The notes: generated from the letters alone by a model not told the origin. A stretch of 6,562 bases of DNA from an uncultured Clostridium sp. (GCF_900769625.1 NZ_CAAGHK010000058.1:1-6562), one strand, 5' to 3'; counted from the stretch's first letter, positions 1-5,906 are shown. Translations and numbers: made by a program.

Positions 1-23
1 CCTACACGACGCTCTTCCGATCT
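1..23 (+). other. Illumina TruSeq adapter remnant (not genomic)
   Basis: The first 23 bases, beginning CCTACACGACGCTC and ending TTCCGATCT, match the 3' end of the standard Illumina TruSeq read-1 adapter exactly. They are clearly richer in G and C than the sequence that follows. Genomic sequence therefore starts at about position 24, and this is the left end of an assembled contig. The match is recognised from memory of the adapter, but 23 consecutive identical bases at the very terminus leave little doubt. Confidence 0.97.
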
Positions 24-24
24 T

Positions 25-50
25 ATTGCATTAAATTATGCAATTTTTTT
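25..50 (+). terminator. Possible intrinsic terminator of a gene lost beyond the contig edge
   Basis: ATTGCAT (25-31) pairs with ATGCAAT (38-44) across a six-base loop, and a T-run occupies 44-50. This is the layout of a Rho-independent terminator reading rightward, although the stem is AT-rich and has only two G-C pairs. No gene upstream of it is present, so its role cannot be confirmed. Confidence 0.5.
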
Positions 51-131
51 AAGGTATAGGAAAGTATAAAAAATTTTAAAACTGAAACCTAGTTATACCA
101 ATGGATTAAGAGGCATAAAAAGGCTAAAGTG

Positions 132-140
132 TTATCCACA
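132..140 (+). promoter_or_regulatory. DnaA-box-like 9-mer
   Basis: The sequence TTATCCACA equals the high-affinity DnaA-box consensus. I noticed no second box nearby, so it is not an origin by itself. It could be an isolated DnaA site or a chance match; this exact 9-mer is expected roughly 0.05 times in both strands of a window this size under equal base frequencies. Confidence 0.35.
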
Positions 141-164
141 AAGTGGGCGTGGCGCAGCCACTTT
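140..164. repeat. GC-rich inverted repeat with two competing stems
   Basis: AAAGTGG (140-146) pairs with CCACTTT (158-164). An alternative inner arm GTGG (149-152) can pair with the same CCAC (158-161). The sequence between, GCGTGGCGCAG, is far richer in GC than anything around it. No T-run follows, so it is a poor terminator. It may be a dispersed intergenic repeat or part of a structured RNA; no known family is recognised. Confidence 0.5.
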
Positions 165-394
165 TGTTCTTTATATGATTAATAATGGATATAAGTTTTA
201 ATAATAAATTTTTATTGAATAAAAGAATTCTGTAATGATTTGATCTTTTATTGTCAAATGTGAATTTCAATTAGAATATCTAGATAGGATGTTAATTCTC
301 AGGATAATTATTGATGATATATAGCTTAAATACTACTAATACTGAAGTGGGTATAGAATTAGACAAAAAAGTTAAAAAAATTTCAAAAAAGGTA

Positions 395-422
395 TTGCAC
401 AATATAAAAAATCTGTTATAAT
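395..422 (+). promoter_or_regulatory. tRNA-Asn copy 1 promoter
   Basis: The -35 element is TTGCAC (395-400) and the -10 is a perfect TATAAT (417-422), with a 16-bp spacer. The TG at 414-415 makes it an extended -10 promoter. Phased A-tracts lie immediately upstream (365-390). Transcription should start near 429-430, giving a tRNA 5' leader of about 10 nt. The same arrangement, with four substitutions between the -35 and the tRNA, precedes the second tRNA-Asn. Confidence 0.85.
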
Positions 423-439
423 GAATTAAGTAATGACGT

Positions 440-514
<75 letters not shown>

Positions 515-550
515 TTTTTTTATTCTTTTTTATATAGATATTTAGGGTAG

Positions 551-575
551 TCGCATAAGAATATGCGATTTTTTT
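551..575 (+). terminator. Terminator of tRNA-Asn copy 1
   Basis: TCGCATA (551-557) pairs perfectly with TATGCGA (562-568) over an AGAA loop and is followed by seven Ts (569-575). It is homologous to the terminator after copy 2, from which it differs by two stem substitutions that keep pairing through G-U wobbles. Confidence 0.85.
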
Positions 576-589
576 ATTTTATAAATGTT

Positions 590-630
590 TTTATTTATCA
601 TACAAAAATGAGTTGTATATGATAAATAAA
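590..630. repeat. AT-rich inverted repeat
   Basis: A 16-nt left arm (590-605) is complementary to 613-630 apart from a two-base bulge (617-618), with a seven-base loop. It lies between the tRNA-Asn terminator and the ssb terminator. There is no U-tract beside it, so termination is uncertain. It may stabilise RNA ends or mark an old insertion; no family is recognised. Confidence 0.6.
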
Positions 631-660
631 ATAGTTTTAAACAGTATTTTTATTTGGCAT

Positions 661-706
661 ATAAAAAAGCACTGCTTTCCGTCTGCTTGATAGGAATTAG
701 TGCTTT
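661..706 (-). terminator. Terminator of the ssb-like gene
   Basis: Read on the minus strand, AAAGCACT (699-706) pairs with AGTGCTTT (666-673), and an inner TTCC/GGAA pair (693-696 with 677-680) strengthens the hairpin. The 3' arm runs into a T-rich tail (TTTTTTAT). It begins about 20 bp past the ssb stop codon, so it most likely ends that transcript and insulates it from the oppositely oriented tRNA copy 1. Confidence 0.8.
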
Positions 707-726
707 ACTTAATAATCATTTATATG

Positions 727-1056
727 TTATTGTATAATTTCTTTTTTATCGATGAATTGAAATGATTCTAATATTATTTTTGTAGAATATCGTTTTTGTT
801 GATTTTTATCTATATAGTTTCCAATTTCGAGATGCCCTTCGATTGAAATCTGACTTCCTTTAGAAAAATACTCATGAATTACTTCTGCTTTTTTATCAAA
901 AGCTACAATATCAATAAAATCAGTAATTTTATCGCCGGTAAATTTATTGTATCTGTTTATAGCTAATGGAAATTGTATATAGGATCTTTTGCCATTATCA
1001 AAAGATTTTAATTCAAAATCATTAGCGATTCGTCCAATTAAGTATACTTTATTCAT
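727..1056 (-). CDS. Single-stranded DNA-binding protein, short tail-less (SsbB-like)
   Basis: The 109-residue product is a single OB-fold SSB. Residues 1-10 (NKVYLIGRI) start the fold, followed by FPLAINRYNKFTGD (29-42), VAFDKKAEV (51-59) and the signature KGSQISIEGHLE (66-77). By alignment to E. coli SSB from memory, Y36, F47 and F53 occupy the positions of W40, W54 and F60, the aromatic residues that stack on DNA bases. The protein stops straight after the OB fold at KKEIIQ. It therefore lacks the flexible linker and the acidic DDIPF-type tail that recruits replication and repair proteins. That makes it resemble the competence-associated SsbB of Bacillus (about 113 aa) more than the essential full-length SSB. 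The start is supported by GGAGG (1064-1068) seven bases before ATG. It is a single gene on the minus strand, enclosed by two tRNA-Asn cassettes on the plus strand, with its own promoter and terminator. A lone accessory paralogue is likely; a mobile-element origin is possible but not shown. Confidence 0.93.
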   Translation of the reverse strand: MNKVYLIGRIANDFELKSFDNGKRSYIQFPLAINRYNKFTGDKITDFIDIVAFDKKAEVIHEYFSKGSQISIEGHLEIGNYIDKNQQKRYSTKIILESFQFIDKKEIIQ

Positions 1057-1088
1057 AAATAAACCTCCAATTTTTCTGGGATATTAGG

Positions 1089-1119
1089 ATTATAGACACA
1101 AACTGTAGTTTGTATTCAA
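1089..1119 (-). promoter_or_regulatory. Promoter of the ssb-like gene
   Basis: On the minus strand there is a perfect -10, TATAAT (1089-1094), and a -35-like TTGAAT (1114-1119). The spacer of 19 bp is longer than ideal, so basal activity may be modest or depend on other factors. It diverges from the tRNA-Asn copy 2 promoter and shares the A/T tract at 1118-1142 with it. Confidence 0.6.
1098..1113. promoter_or_regulatory. Candidate operator in the ssb promoter
   Basis: ACAAACT-GT-AGTTTGT is a perfect inverted repeat with a two-base centre that fills the space between the -35 and -10 elements of the ssb promoter, where a repressor would block RNA polymerase. Its AAC-N4-GTT core resembles the Bacillus LexA box (CGAAC-N4-GTTYG) with G changed to A. 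An SOS-controlled ssb would make sense, but the regulator is inferred, and other dimeric repressors would also fit. Confidence 0.5.
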
Positions 1120-1145
1120 AAAAATAATATTTTTTAAAAAAAGTA

Positions 1146-1173
1146 TTGCATAAAATAAAAAACCTGTTATAAT
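1146..1173 (+). promoter_or_regulatory. tRNA-Asn copy 2 promoter
   Basis: TTGCAT (1146-1151) and TATAAT (1168-1173) are separated by 16 bp, with an extended -10 TG at 1165-1166. A-rich and T-rich tracts lie upstream (1118-1142). The distance to the tRNA start is the same as in copy 1. Confidence 0.85.
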
Positions 1174-1190
1174 AAATTAAGTAATGACGT

Positions 1191-1265
<75 letters not shown>

Positions 1266-1298
1266 TTTTTTTTATCTTTTTTCATAATATTTAATATG

Positions 1299-1328
1299 TT
1301 TCGCGTAGGATTATGCGGAATTTTTTTT
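1299..1328 (+). terminator. Terminator of tRNA-Asn copy 2
   Basis: A nine-pair stem (1299-1307 with 1312-1320, including two G-U pairs) encloses the four-base loop GGAT and is followed by eight Ts (1321-1328). It corresponds to the terminator at 551-575, and both changes relative to it are pairing-preserving. Confidence 0.85.
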
Positions 1329-1419
1329 ATTTTAAAAAAGTAGTATATTGGATTAAATATGTGAGCATTAGTAAATGTATAAACTAAAGATACTATCAGT
1401 TCATTTATAAATAATTATA

Positions 1420-1447
1420 TTGACATATAAAATCATTTTGCTAAAAT
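1420..1447 (+). promoter_or_regulatory. glyS promoter
   Basis: A consensus -35 TTGACA (1420-1425) and -10 TAAAAT (1442-1447) are 16 bp apart, with TG at 1439-1440 giving an extended -10. Transcription would begin near 1454, producing a leader of about 225 nt that contains the T-box. Confidence 0.8.
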
Positions 1448-1470
1448 TAAATGTATAAATTAAATATGCA

Positions 1471-1650
1471 TGTTGAAAAAGAGGAGTAGTTTAAAAATCG
1501 ATTTTAGAGAGATAATGGCAGGTGTAAATTATCATTGGTTTTAAATGAATGGAACTTTTGAGTGTAAGTAAAGAAAGATGGACTTAAGTCAAGAAGGGTG
1601 GAACCGCGGAATATAAATTTCGTCCCTTTGTGATAGGGTCTTTTTATTTT
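1471..1650 (+). promoter_or_regulatory. T-box riboswitch (tRNA-Gly-sensing) upstream of glyS
   Basis: The T-box sequence AGGGTGGAACCGCGG (1595-1609) is canonical. Stem I can be drawn: base AAAAG/CTTTT (1477-1481 with 1555-1559), a specifier loop with the S-turn signature AGTA (1485-1488) opposite GAA (1547-1549), stem TTTAAAA/TTTTAAA (1490-1496 with 1539-1545), the conserved AGAGAG (1506-1511), and an apical stem GATAAT/ATTATC (1511-1516 with 1528-1533). The likely specifier is GGA (1551-1553), a glycine codon. The TGGA (1599-1602) that should pair with the tRNA end requires discriminator U73, as in tRNA-Gly. The antiterminator pairs AAGGG (1594-1598) with CCCTT (1624-1628) and GCGG (1606-1609) with TCGT (1620-1623). 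The competing terminator uses CCCT (1624-1627) with AGGG (1635-1638) and the T-run 1641-1645. Uncharged tRNA-Gly would favour readthrough into glyS. Stem III is hard to place. Confidence 0.93.
1622..1645 (+). terminator. T-box-controlled terminator (attenuator)
   Basis: G1622-C1640, the CCCT (1624-1627)/AGGG (1635-1638) core and T1629-A1633 form a short stem interrupted by two T-T mismatches, followed by TTTTT. Its left arm overlaps the 3' strand of the antiterminator, so the two structures exclude each other. The stem looks weak compared with the other terminators in this window. Confidence 0.75.
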
Positions 1651-1679
1651 ATAAAAATATATTTTTGGAGGTATAGATT

Positions 1680-3071
1680 ATGGCAGTAGAAAAAACAATG
1701 GATAAAATCGTAGCTCTTTGTAAGAACAGAGGATTTGTCTTCCCGGGATCAGATATATATGGTGGTCTTGCGAATTCATGGGATTACGGCCCATTAGGAG
1801 TTGAATTCAAGAATAATGTTAAAAAAGCATGGTGGAAGAAATTCGTACAAGAAAGTCCTTATAATGTAGGATTAGATTCAGCAATTTTAATGAATCGTGA
1901 AGTATGGGTTGCATCAGGTCACGTAGGTGGATTCTCAGATCCATTGATGGACTGTAAAGAATGTAAAGCTAGATTCAGAGCTGATAAATTAGTAGAAGAC
2001 CATATGACAGCTAATGGTGCAGAAGTTGCAAGTGCTGATGGATGGACTAATGAACAGTTAAAAGAATACATCGAAAGCAACAACATAGTATGTCCTAAGT
2101 GTGGAAAGATGAACTACACAGATATAAGAAAGTTCAACCTTATGTTTAAGACATTCCAAGGTGTTACTGAAGATGCTAAATCAGAAATATACTTAAGACC
2201 AGAAACAGCTCAAGGTATATTTGTAAACTTTAAGGCAGTTCAAAGAACTTCAAGAAAGAAAATCCCATTTGGTATAGCTCAAATAGGTAAATCTTTCAGA
2301 AACGAAATTACACCAGGTAACTTCACATTCAGAACAAGAGAATTCGAACAAATGGAGTTAGAATTCTTCTGTAAACCAGGTACAGATTTAGAATGGCATA
2401 AGTACTGGAAGGATTACTGCTGGAACTTCTTACTTAACTTAAATGTAAATCCAGAAAACTTAAGAATGAGAGATCATGGTGAAGAAGAATTATCATTCTA
2501 CTCAAATGCAACATCTGATATTGAATACTTATTCCCATTCGGATGGGGTGAATTATGGGGAATAGCAGATAGAACTGACTATGACTTAACTAAGCACCAA
2601 GAACATTCAGGACAGGATTTAAATTACTTAGATCAAACAACTAATGAAAAATACATACCATATGTAATAGAACCATCATTAGGTGCAGACAGAGTTGCAT
2701 TAGCATTCTTAATTGAAGCATATGATGAAGAAGAATTAGAAGGTGGAGATTCTAGAACTGTAATGCACTTACATCCAGCTTTAGCTCCATTCAAAGCTGC
2801 TATATTACCACTTTCAAAGAAGCTTTCAGACCAAGCTTTAGAAGTATATGCTGAATTAAGTAAGAAATTCAATCTAGATTTTGATGAAACAGGAAGTATC
2901 GGAAAGAGATATAGAAGACAAGACGAAATCGGAACTCCATATTGTATAACAGTTGACTTTGATACAGCAGAAGATGGTGCTGTTACAATAAGAAACAGAG
3001 ATACAATGGAACAAGAAAGAATTAAGATAAGCGAACTTGAATCATATATTCAAAAGAGCTTAGAATTTTAA
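1680..3071 (+). CDS. glyS: Glycyl-tRNA synthetase, homodimeric (eukaryote/archaeal-like) type
   Basis: This cytoplasmic enzyme attaches glycine to tRNA-Gly using ATP. The 463-residue, single-chain length matches the alpha2 GlyRS family of Gram-positive bacteria (also called glyQS), not the two-subunit glyQ/glyS enzyme. Visible features in order: N-terminal GSDIYGGLANSWDYGPLG (23-40); a Cys-pair insertion, C92-C95 and C138-C141, a possible zinc site; RPETAQGIFVNF (173-184); class II motif 2 with FRNE (206-209) and the arginine in FRTREFEQMELEFF (217-230); motif 3 GADR (335-338); and a C-terminal anticodon-binding domain from about residue 365 with GKRYRRQDEIGTP (408-420). The start is supported by GGAGG (1667-1671) eight bases before ATG. 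Expression is controlled by the tRNA-Gly T-box leader directly upstream. A strong terminator follows at once, so it is a single-gene unit. The chain is intact with no missing motif. Confidence 0.98.
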   Translation: MAVEKTMDKIVALCKNRGFVFPGSDIYGGLANSWDYGPLGVEFKNNVKKAWWKKFVQESPYNVGLDSAILMNREVWVASGHVGGFSDPLMDCKECKARFRADKLVEDHMTANGAEVASADGWTNEQLKEYIESNNIVCPKCGKMNYTDIRKFNLMFKTFQGVTEDAKSEIYLRPETAQGIFVNFKAVQRTSRKKIPFGIAQIGKSFRNEITPGNFTFRTREFEQMELEFFCKPGTDLEWHKYWKDYCWNFLLNLNVNPENLRMRDHGEEELSFYSNATSDIEYLFPFGWGELWGIADRTDYDLTKHQEHSGQDLNYLDQTTNEKYIPYVIEPSLGADRVALAFLIEAYDEEELEGGDSRTVMHLHPALAPFKAAILPLSKKLSDQALEVYAELSKKFNLDFDETGSIGKRYRRQDEIGTPYCITVDFDTAEDGAVTIRNRDTMEQERIKISELESYIQKSLEF

Positions 3072-3074
3072 TAT

Positions 3075-3122
3075 AAATATAAGCTTGCTGACGATTTATT
3101 TGATCAGCAGGCTTATATTTTT
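3075..3122 (+). terminator. Strong terminator after glyS
   Basis: A 17-bp uninterrupted stem with one G-U pair (3075-3091 with 3104-3120) and a 12-base loop ends in a T-rich tail (3118-3122). It begins four bases past the glyS stop codon. The A-rich left arm could also allow some termination of leftward transcripts. Confidence 0.9.
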
Positions 3123-3255
3123 GTTATCTGAATTTAGTGGCTAAGTTATTAGATATTGATTAATGAATAGATTTTTTTGTTATATATATATAAGGATAAA
3201 TCAGCAGAGAAAATATTAATACATTCTTAATTGTATAGAAGAAGAATTTTCATAG

Positions 3256-3264
3256 TGATATAAT
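3256..3264 (+). promoter_or_regulatory. Probable extended -10 promoter of murD
   Basis: TGATATAAT contains a perfect -10 (3259-3264) preceded by TG at the extended -10 position. No good -35 lies at 16-18 bp; TTGTAT (3231-3236) is too far at 22 bp. Start of transcription would be near 3271, leaving a leader of about 59 nt. It is the best promoter candidate between the glyS terminator and murD. Confidence 0.55.
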
Positions 3265-3329
3265 TAGAAACAGATGAAGTTTGAAAATAATATTTATATA
3301 AATAATCAATTTTAGGATGGGGGATTGCA

Positions 3330-4706
3330 ATGAAAAAGGATTTTAATGAATTTAAAAGTTATATATATGGTAAAAATGTTGCAGTAGTAGGTATTGGAGT
3401 AAGTAATATTCCACTTATCAATTTTTTATTAAAACTTGGGGCAGATGTAACTGGCTTTGATAAAAAGACAAAGGAACAGCTTGGTGATGTTGCAGCAGAT
3501 TTTGAAGCAAAAGGTGTAAAGCTTGAATTAGGAGAAGGATATATAGATAACTTAACAGGTTATGATGTAGTATTTAAGAGTCCATCAATGAGAGTTGATA
3601 GCGAAGCATTAGTGAAAGCTAAAAATGAAGGTGCATATGTTACTTCTGAAATGGAAGAGTTCGTCAGATATACAAAAGGAACAATATATGCTGTTACAGG
3701 AAGCGATGGAAAAACAACAACTACAACTATAATTTCTAAGTTATTAATGGAACAGGGATATAAGACTTGGGTTGGTGGAAATATAGGTACACCTCTATTT
3801 TCTGAAATAGAAAACATTAAAGACGAAGATAAAGTTGTTTTAGAATTATCAAGCTTCCAGCTTATGACTATGACTGATGAGATAGATATTGCTGTATGTA
3901 CGAACTTAGCACCAAATCATTTAGATATGCATAAAGATATGCAGGAATATATAGATTCTAAGAAAAATATTTTCTTATATCAGAATTCTGATGATATATT
4001 AGTTGTTAACAGAGAAAATGAAATAACTTATGAATTTGAAAAAGAAGCTAAAGGTGTAGTAAGAGAATTTAGTTCGAAGAGAAAAATAGAAAATGGAGCT
4101 TACTATGAAGATGGAGTTCTTTATTTAGAAGGTAAAGAAGTATGTAGAAAAGAAGATGTAGTAATAAAAGGTATGCATAATGTAGAAAATTATCTTGCTG
4201 CATTTATTGCCACTAAAGATGAAGTATCTATAGAAACAATGAAAAAAGTTGCTATGACTTTCGCTGGTGTTGAACACAGATGTGAATTCATAAGAGAAAT
4301 TGATGATGTTAAATATTATAATGATTCAATTGCATCAAGTCCTACAAGAACATTAGCAGGCTTAAAAGCCTTTGATAAAAAAGTGATACTAATTGCTGGT
4401 GGATATGATAAACATATACCATTTGAACCATTAGCTAATGAAGGGTATCCATATATAAAAGAATTAGTACTATGTGGAGCGACAAGTGATAAGATTCAAG
4501 CAGTATTTGATAAACTTGAAGAAGAAAAAGGAATAAAAATTGATATTAAGAGAGCTGCTACATTAGAAGAAGCAGTGTCTATATGTAAATCTATAGCTGA
4601 GCCAGGAGATGTTGTAACATTATCACCAGCATGTGCTGCATTTGATATGTTTGCTAACTTTATGGTAAGAGGTAATACATTTAAAAAGATAGTAAATTCA
4701 CTATAA
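3330..4706 (+). CDS. murD: UDP-N-acetylmuramoyl-L-alanine--D-glutamate ligase
   Basis: MurD adds D-glutamate to UDP-MurNAc-L-Ala using ATP, the second amino-acid step of cytoplasmic peptidoglycan precursor synthesis. The 458 residues match the family length (about 440-460). Domain 1 (about 1-110) has a Rossmann-type start VAVVGIGVSN (17-26). The central ATPase domain has the P-loop GSDGKTT (124-130), GGNIGTPL (149-156), ELSSFQL (172-178) and TNLAPNHLDMH (191-201). K211 aligns by eye with the carbamylated lysine of E. coli MurD (K198). Domain 3 includes GMHNVENYLAA (281-291), EHRCEF (315-320), NDSIASSPTR (331-340), AGGYDK (356-361) and SPACAAFD (432-439). The start is preceded by a G-rich ribosome binding site (GGGGGA, 3319-3324) five bases away. 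It stands alone here, not in a dcw-type cluster with mraY, murE or ftsW, and it converges on the lipoprotein gene. No key residue appears to be missing. Confidence 0.97.
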   Translation: MKKDFNEFKSYIYGKNVAVVGIGVSNIPLINFLLKLGADVTGFDKKTKEQLGDVAADFEAKGVKLELGEGYIDNLTGYDVVFKSPSMRVDSEALVKAKNEGAYVTSEMEEFVRYTKGTIYAVTGSDGKTTTTTIISKLLMEQGYKTWVGGNIGTPLFSEIENIKDEDKVVLELSSFQLMTMTDEIDIAVCTNLAPNHLDMHKDMQEYIDSKKNIFLYQNSDDILVVNRENEITYEFEKEAKGVVREFSSKRKIENGAYYEDGVLYLEGKEVCRKEDVVIKGMHNVENYLAAFIATKDEVSIETMKKVAMTFAGVEHRCEFIREIDDVKYYNDSIASSPTRTLAGLKAFDKKVILIAGGYDKHIPFEPLANEGYPYIKELVLCGATSDKIQAVFDKLEEEKGIKIDIKRAATLEEAVSICKSIAEPGDVVTLSPACAAFDMFANFMVRGNTFKKIVNSL

Positions 4707-4733
4707 GAGAATTATATTAAAAAAGACTATAAG

Positions 4734-4775
4734 AAAAGAAGGTATGAAGATTTTTTATCTGCATACCTTCTTTTT
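4734..4775. terminator. Bidirectional terminator between murD and the lipoprotein gene
   Basis: A 13-bp perfect stem (4734-4746 with 4762-4774) continues past one mismatch into four more pairs (4748-4751 with 4757-4760) around a T5 loop. On the plus strand it ends in a T-run (4771-4775). On the minus strand the complement of the A-rich left arm supplies TTTTCTT. It therefore suits both convergent genes. Confidence 0.88.
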
Positions 4776-4785
4776 GTTTGTTAAA

Positions 4786-5820
4786 TTATTTATTTGAAAA
4801 TGCTTTATAATGAATATTATTTACATTAATGCTAGGGCTGTAGAATATACCTGAAGGTGTTAAATAGTAATAGTTTATTCCAAATGATATTTCTGGAGTT
4901 AAAGTGACCGCAGAAGATGCTGAATCAATTGATAATGAATATAGATTATTTATGTCATCACCATTTATAAAATATATAGTATCATTAATAGTCTGAATCT
5001 GAGAACCATTCATAATTTTTAGTCGTTTAGTCTCAAGTATCTCAGGAGATAATGAATAAAGGCTATTATTATCTGATGAGTTAAAGAATAATATCTGATC
5101 TTTATATGTTATAAAACTATTCGCAGTATAGTCGGTTAATTTTTGTTTATCACTAGAATCAGATTTTATTGAGTATAACTTGGAACTGTCACTTAGATTT
5201 TGATAAACAATATAATCTCCATTAACAAGATATTGTCCTACAGAATCAGAGGTTACAAGAGAAGTTTGTTGAGTTTTTGTATCAAACACATAAAGTTTAT
5301 TGTTATCAGCTTTGTTTTTATAATATATGAGATTATTTATTGTAATCATTTTGTCAGCTGAATGATTGTTTATTTTAGTTATTTCTTTAGTGCCAACTTT
5401 ACATGAGTAGAGGTTGTTATTTTCAGAACTATTTGCAAAATAAAGATATTCTCCAATAATTCCAATGTTATCTGATGAATAATCGATAAAGTCTTTTACT
5501 GAATTGCTATCTAATATGTTTTCAGGAAGAGGATCAGGTATCATTGATATTCTGTTATTTTCATCTGGATTGCTGAATAATAAATCAGTACCACTAAAAA
5601 CAAACGGACATATATAAGATGACTCTCCGTTAATTCTAAAATTAGAAGTATTAGCAGTTGAATTACCTGTACCATAAGTAGTACTTGTAGCAGTTATTGG
5701 TGAAGAAGCACTGCTGTTTGAATCAGCAGATGATGTATCTGATGTTTTATCAGGTTTTCCGCATCCTGTCAGTGTTATTAAAGGTATAGATAAAAGTATA
5801 CAAAGAATTGTTTTTTTCAT
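4786..5820 (-). CDS. Predicted lipoprotein with seven DUF5050-like repeats (putative beta-propeller)
   Basis: The 344-residue product begins with a lipoprotein signal peptide: MKK, hydrophobic residues 4-18 and the lipobox LTGC, with the lipidated cysteine at C20. Residues 21-60 are a Ser/Thr-rich linker of low complexity, so the protein should be tethered to the outer face of the membrane. The rest consists of repeats of the form hydrophobic-YF-x-N-x-S-D-N-N-x-LYS. They start near residues 79, 124, 163, 202, 241, 280 and 323, four of the intervals being exactly 39 residues. Seven units suggest a seven-bladed propeller, as in DUF5050-type proteins common in clostridia; the family name is from memory and the function is unknown. 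I chose the ATG at 5818-5820 because AGGGAG (5830-5835) lies nine bases before it and the signal peptide starts there. A TTG at 5860-5862 would add 14 unrelated residues and place the ribosome binding site inside the gene. It is a single gene converging on murD; a ligand-sensing or surface-binding role is only a guess. Confidence 0.88.
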   Translation of the reverse strand: MKKTILCILLSIPLITLTGCGKPDKTSDTSSADSNSSASSPITATSTTYGTGNSTANTSNFRINGESSYICPFVFSGTDLLFSNPDENNRISMIPDPLPENILDSNSVKDFIDYSSDNIGIIGEYLYFANSSENNNLYSCKVGTKEITKINNHSADKMITINNLIYYKNKADNNKLYVFDTKTQQTSLVTSDSVGQYLVNGDYIVYQNLSDSSKLYSIKSDSSDKQKLTDYTANSFITYKDQILFFNSSDNNSLYSLSPEILETKRLKIMNGSQIQTINDTIYFINGDDINNLYSLSIDSASSAVTLTPEISFGINYYYLTPSGIFYSPSINVNNIHYKAFSNK

Positions 5821-5828
5821 TCTTAAAA

Positions 5829-5835
5829 TCTCCCT
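5829..5835 (-). promoter_or_regulatory. Ribosome binding site fixing the lipoprotein start
   Basis: The minus strand reads AGGGAGA, then ATTTTAAG, then A and ATG. This site decides in favour of the ATG at 5820 over the in-frame TTG at 5862, which has no comparable site upstream. Confidence 0.75.
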
Positions 5836-5906
5836 ACAGTTTATATATTGTATATTAATCAAAATAATAGTTTATTTTGTACGTAATCAAGTATATATGT
5901 TAAAAC

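Larger units (their letters stand above)
24..414. other. Gene-free AT-rich left flank
   Basis: No open reading frame with a plausible start and ribosome binding site is visible on either strand here. The stretch holds a terminator-like hairpin at 25-50, a DnaA-box-like 9-mer at 132-140, a GC-rich hairpin at 140-164 and, at its right edge, three A-tracts (365-370, 374-380, 385-390) leading into the tRNA promoter. The A-tract centres are about 10 bp apart, one helical turn, which would bend the DNA and act as an UP-like element. The rest has no structure that I recognise. Confidence 0.6.

Noticed and set aside
132..140. Chromosomal replication origin
   Set aside because: Only one DnaA box was noticed, with no dnaA or dnaN gene and no box cluster.
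1517..1519. GGC as the T-box specifier codon
   Set aside because: It falls in the apical loop of the drawn Stem I (the AGAGAG-distal part), not opposite the AGTA S-turn, where the specifier lies.
1581..1590. GACTTAAGTC palindrome as a protein operator
   Set aside because: It lies inside the transcribed T-box leader between Stem I and the antiterminator, so a small RNA hairpin (reduced Stem III) is the simpler reading.
2633..2872. Minus-strand reading frame of 79 codons inside glyS
   Set aside because: It lies entirely opposite the conserved motif 3 region of GlyRS and shows no domain or ribosome binding site of its own.
3560..3817. Minus-strand reading frame of 85 codons inside murD
   Set aside because: It is antisense to the conserved ATP-binding region of MurD; the valine run in it is only the reverse complement of the Thr-rich P-loop region.
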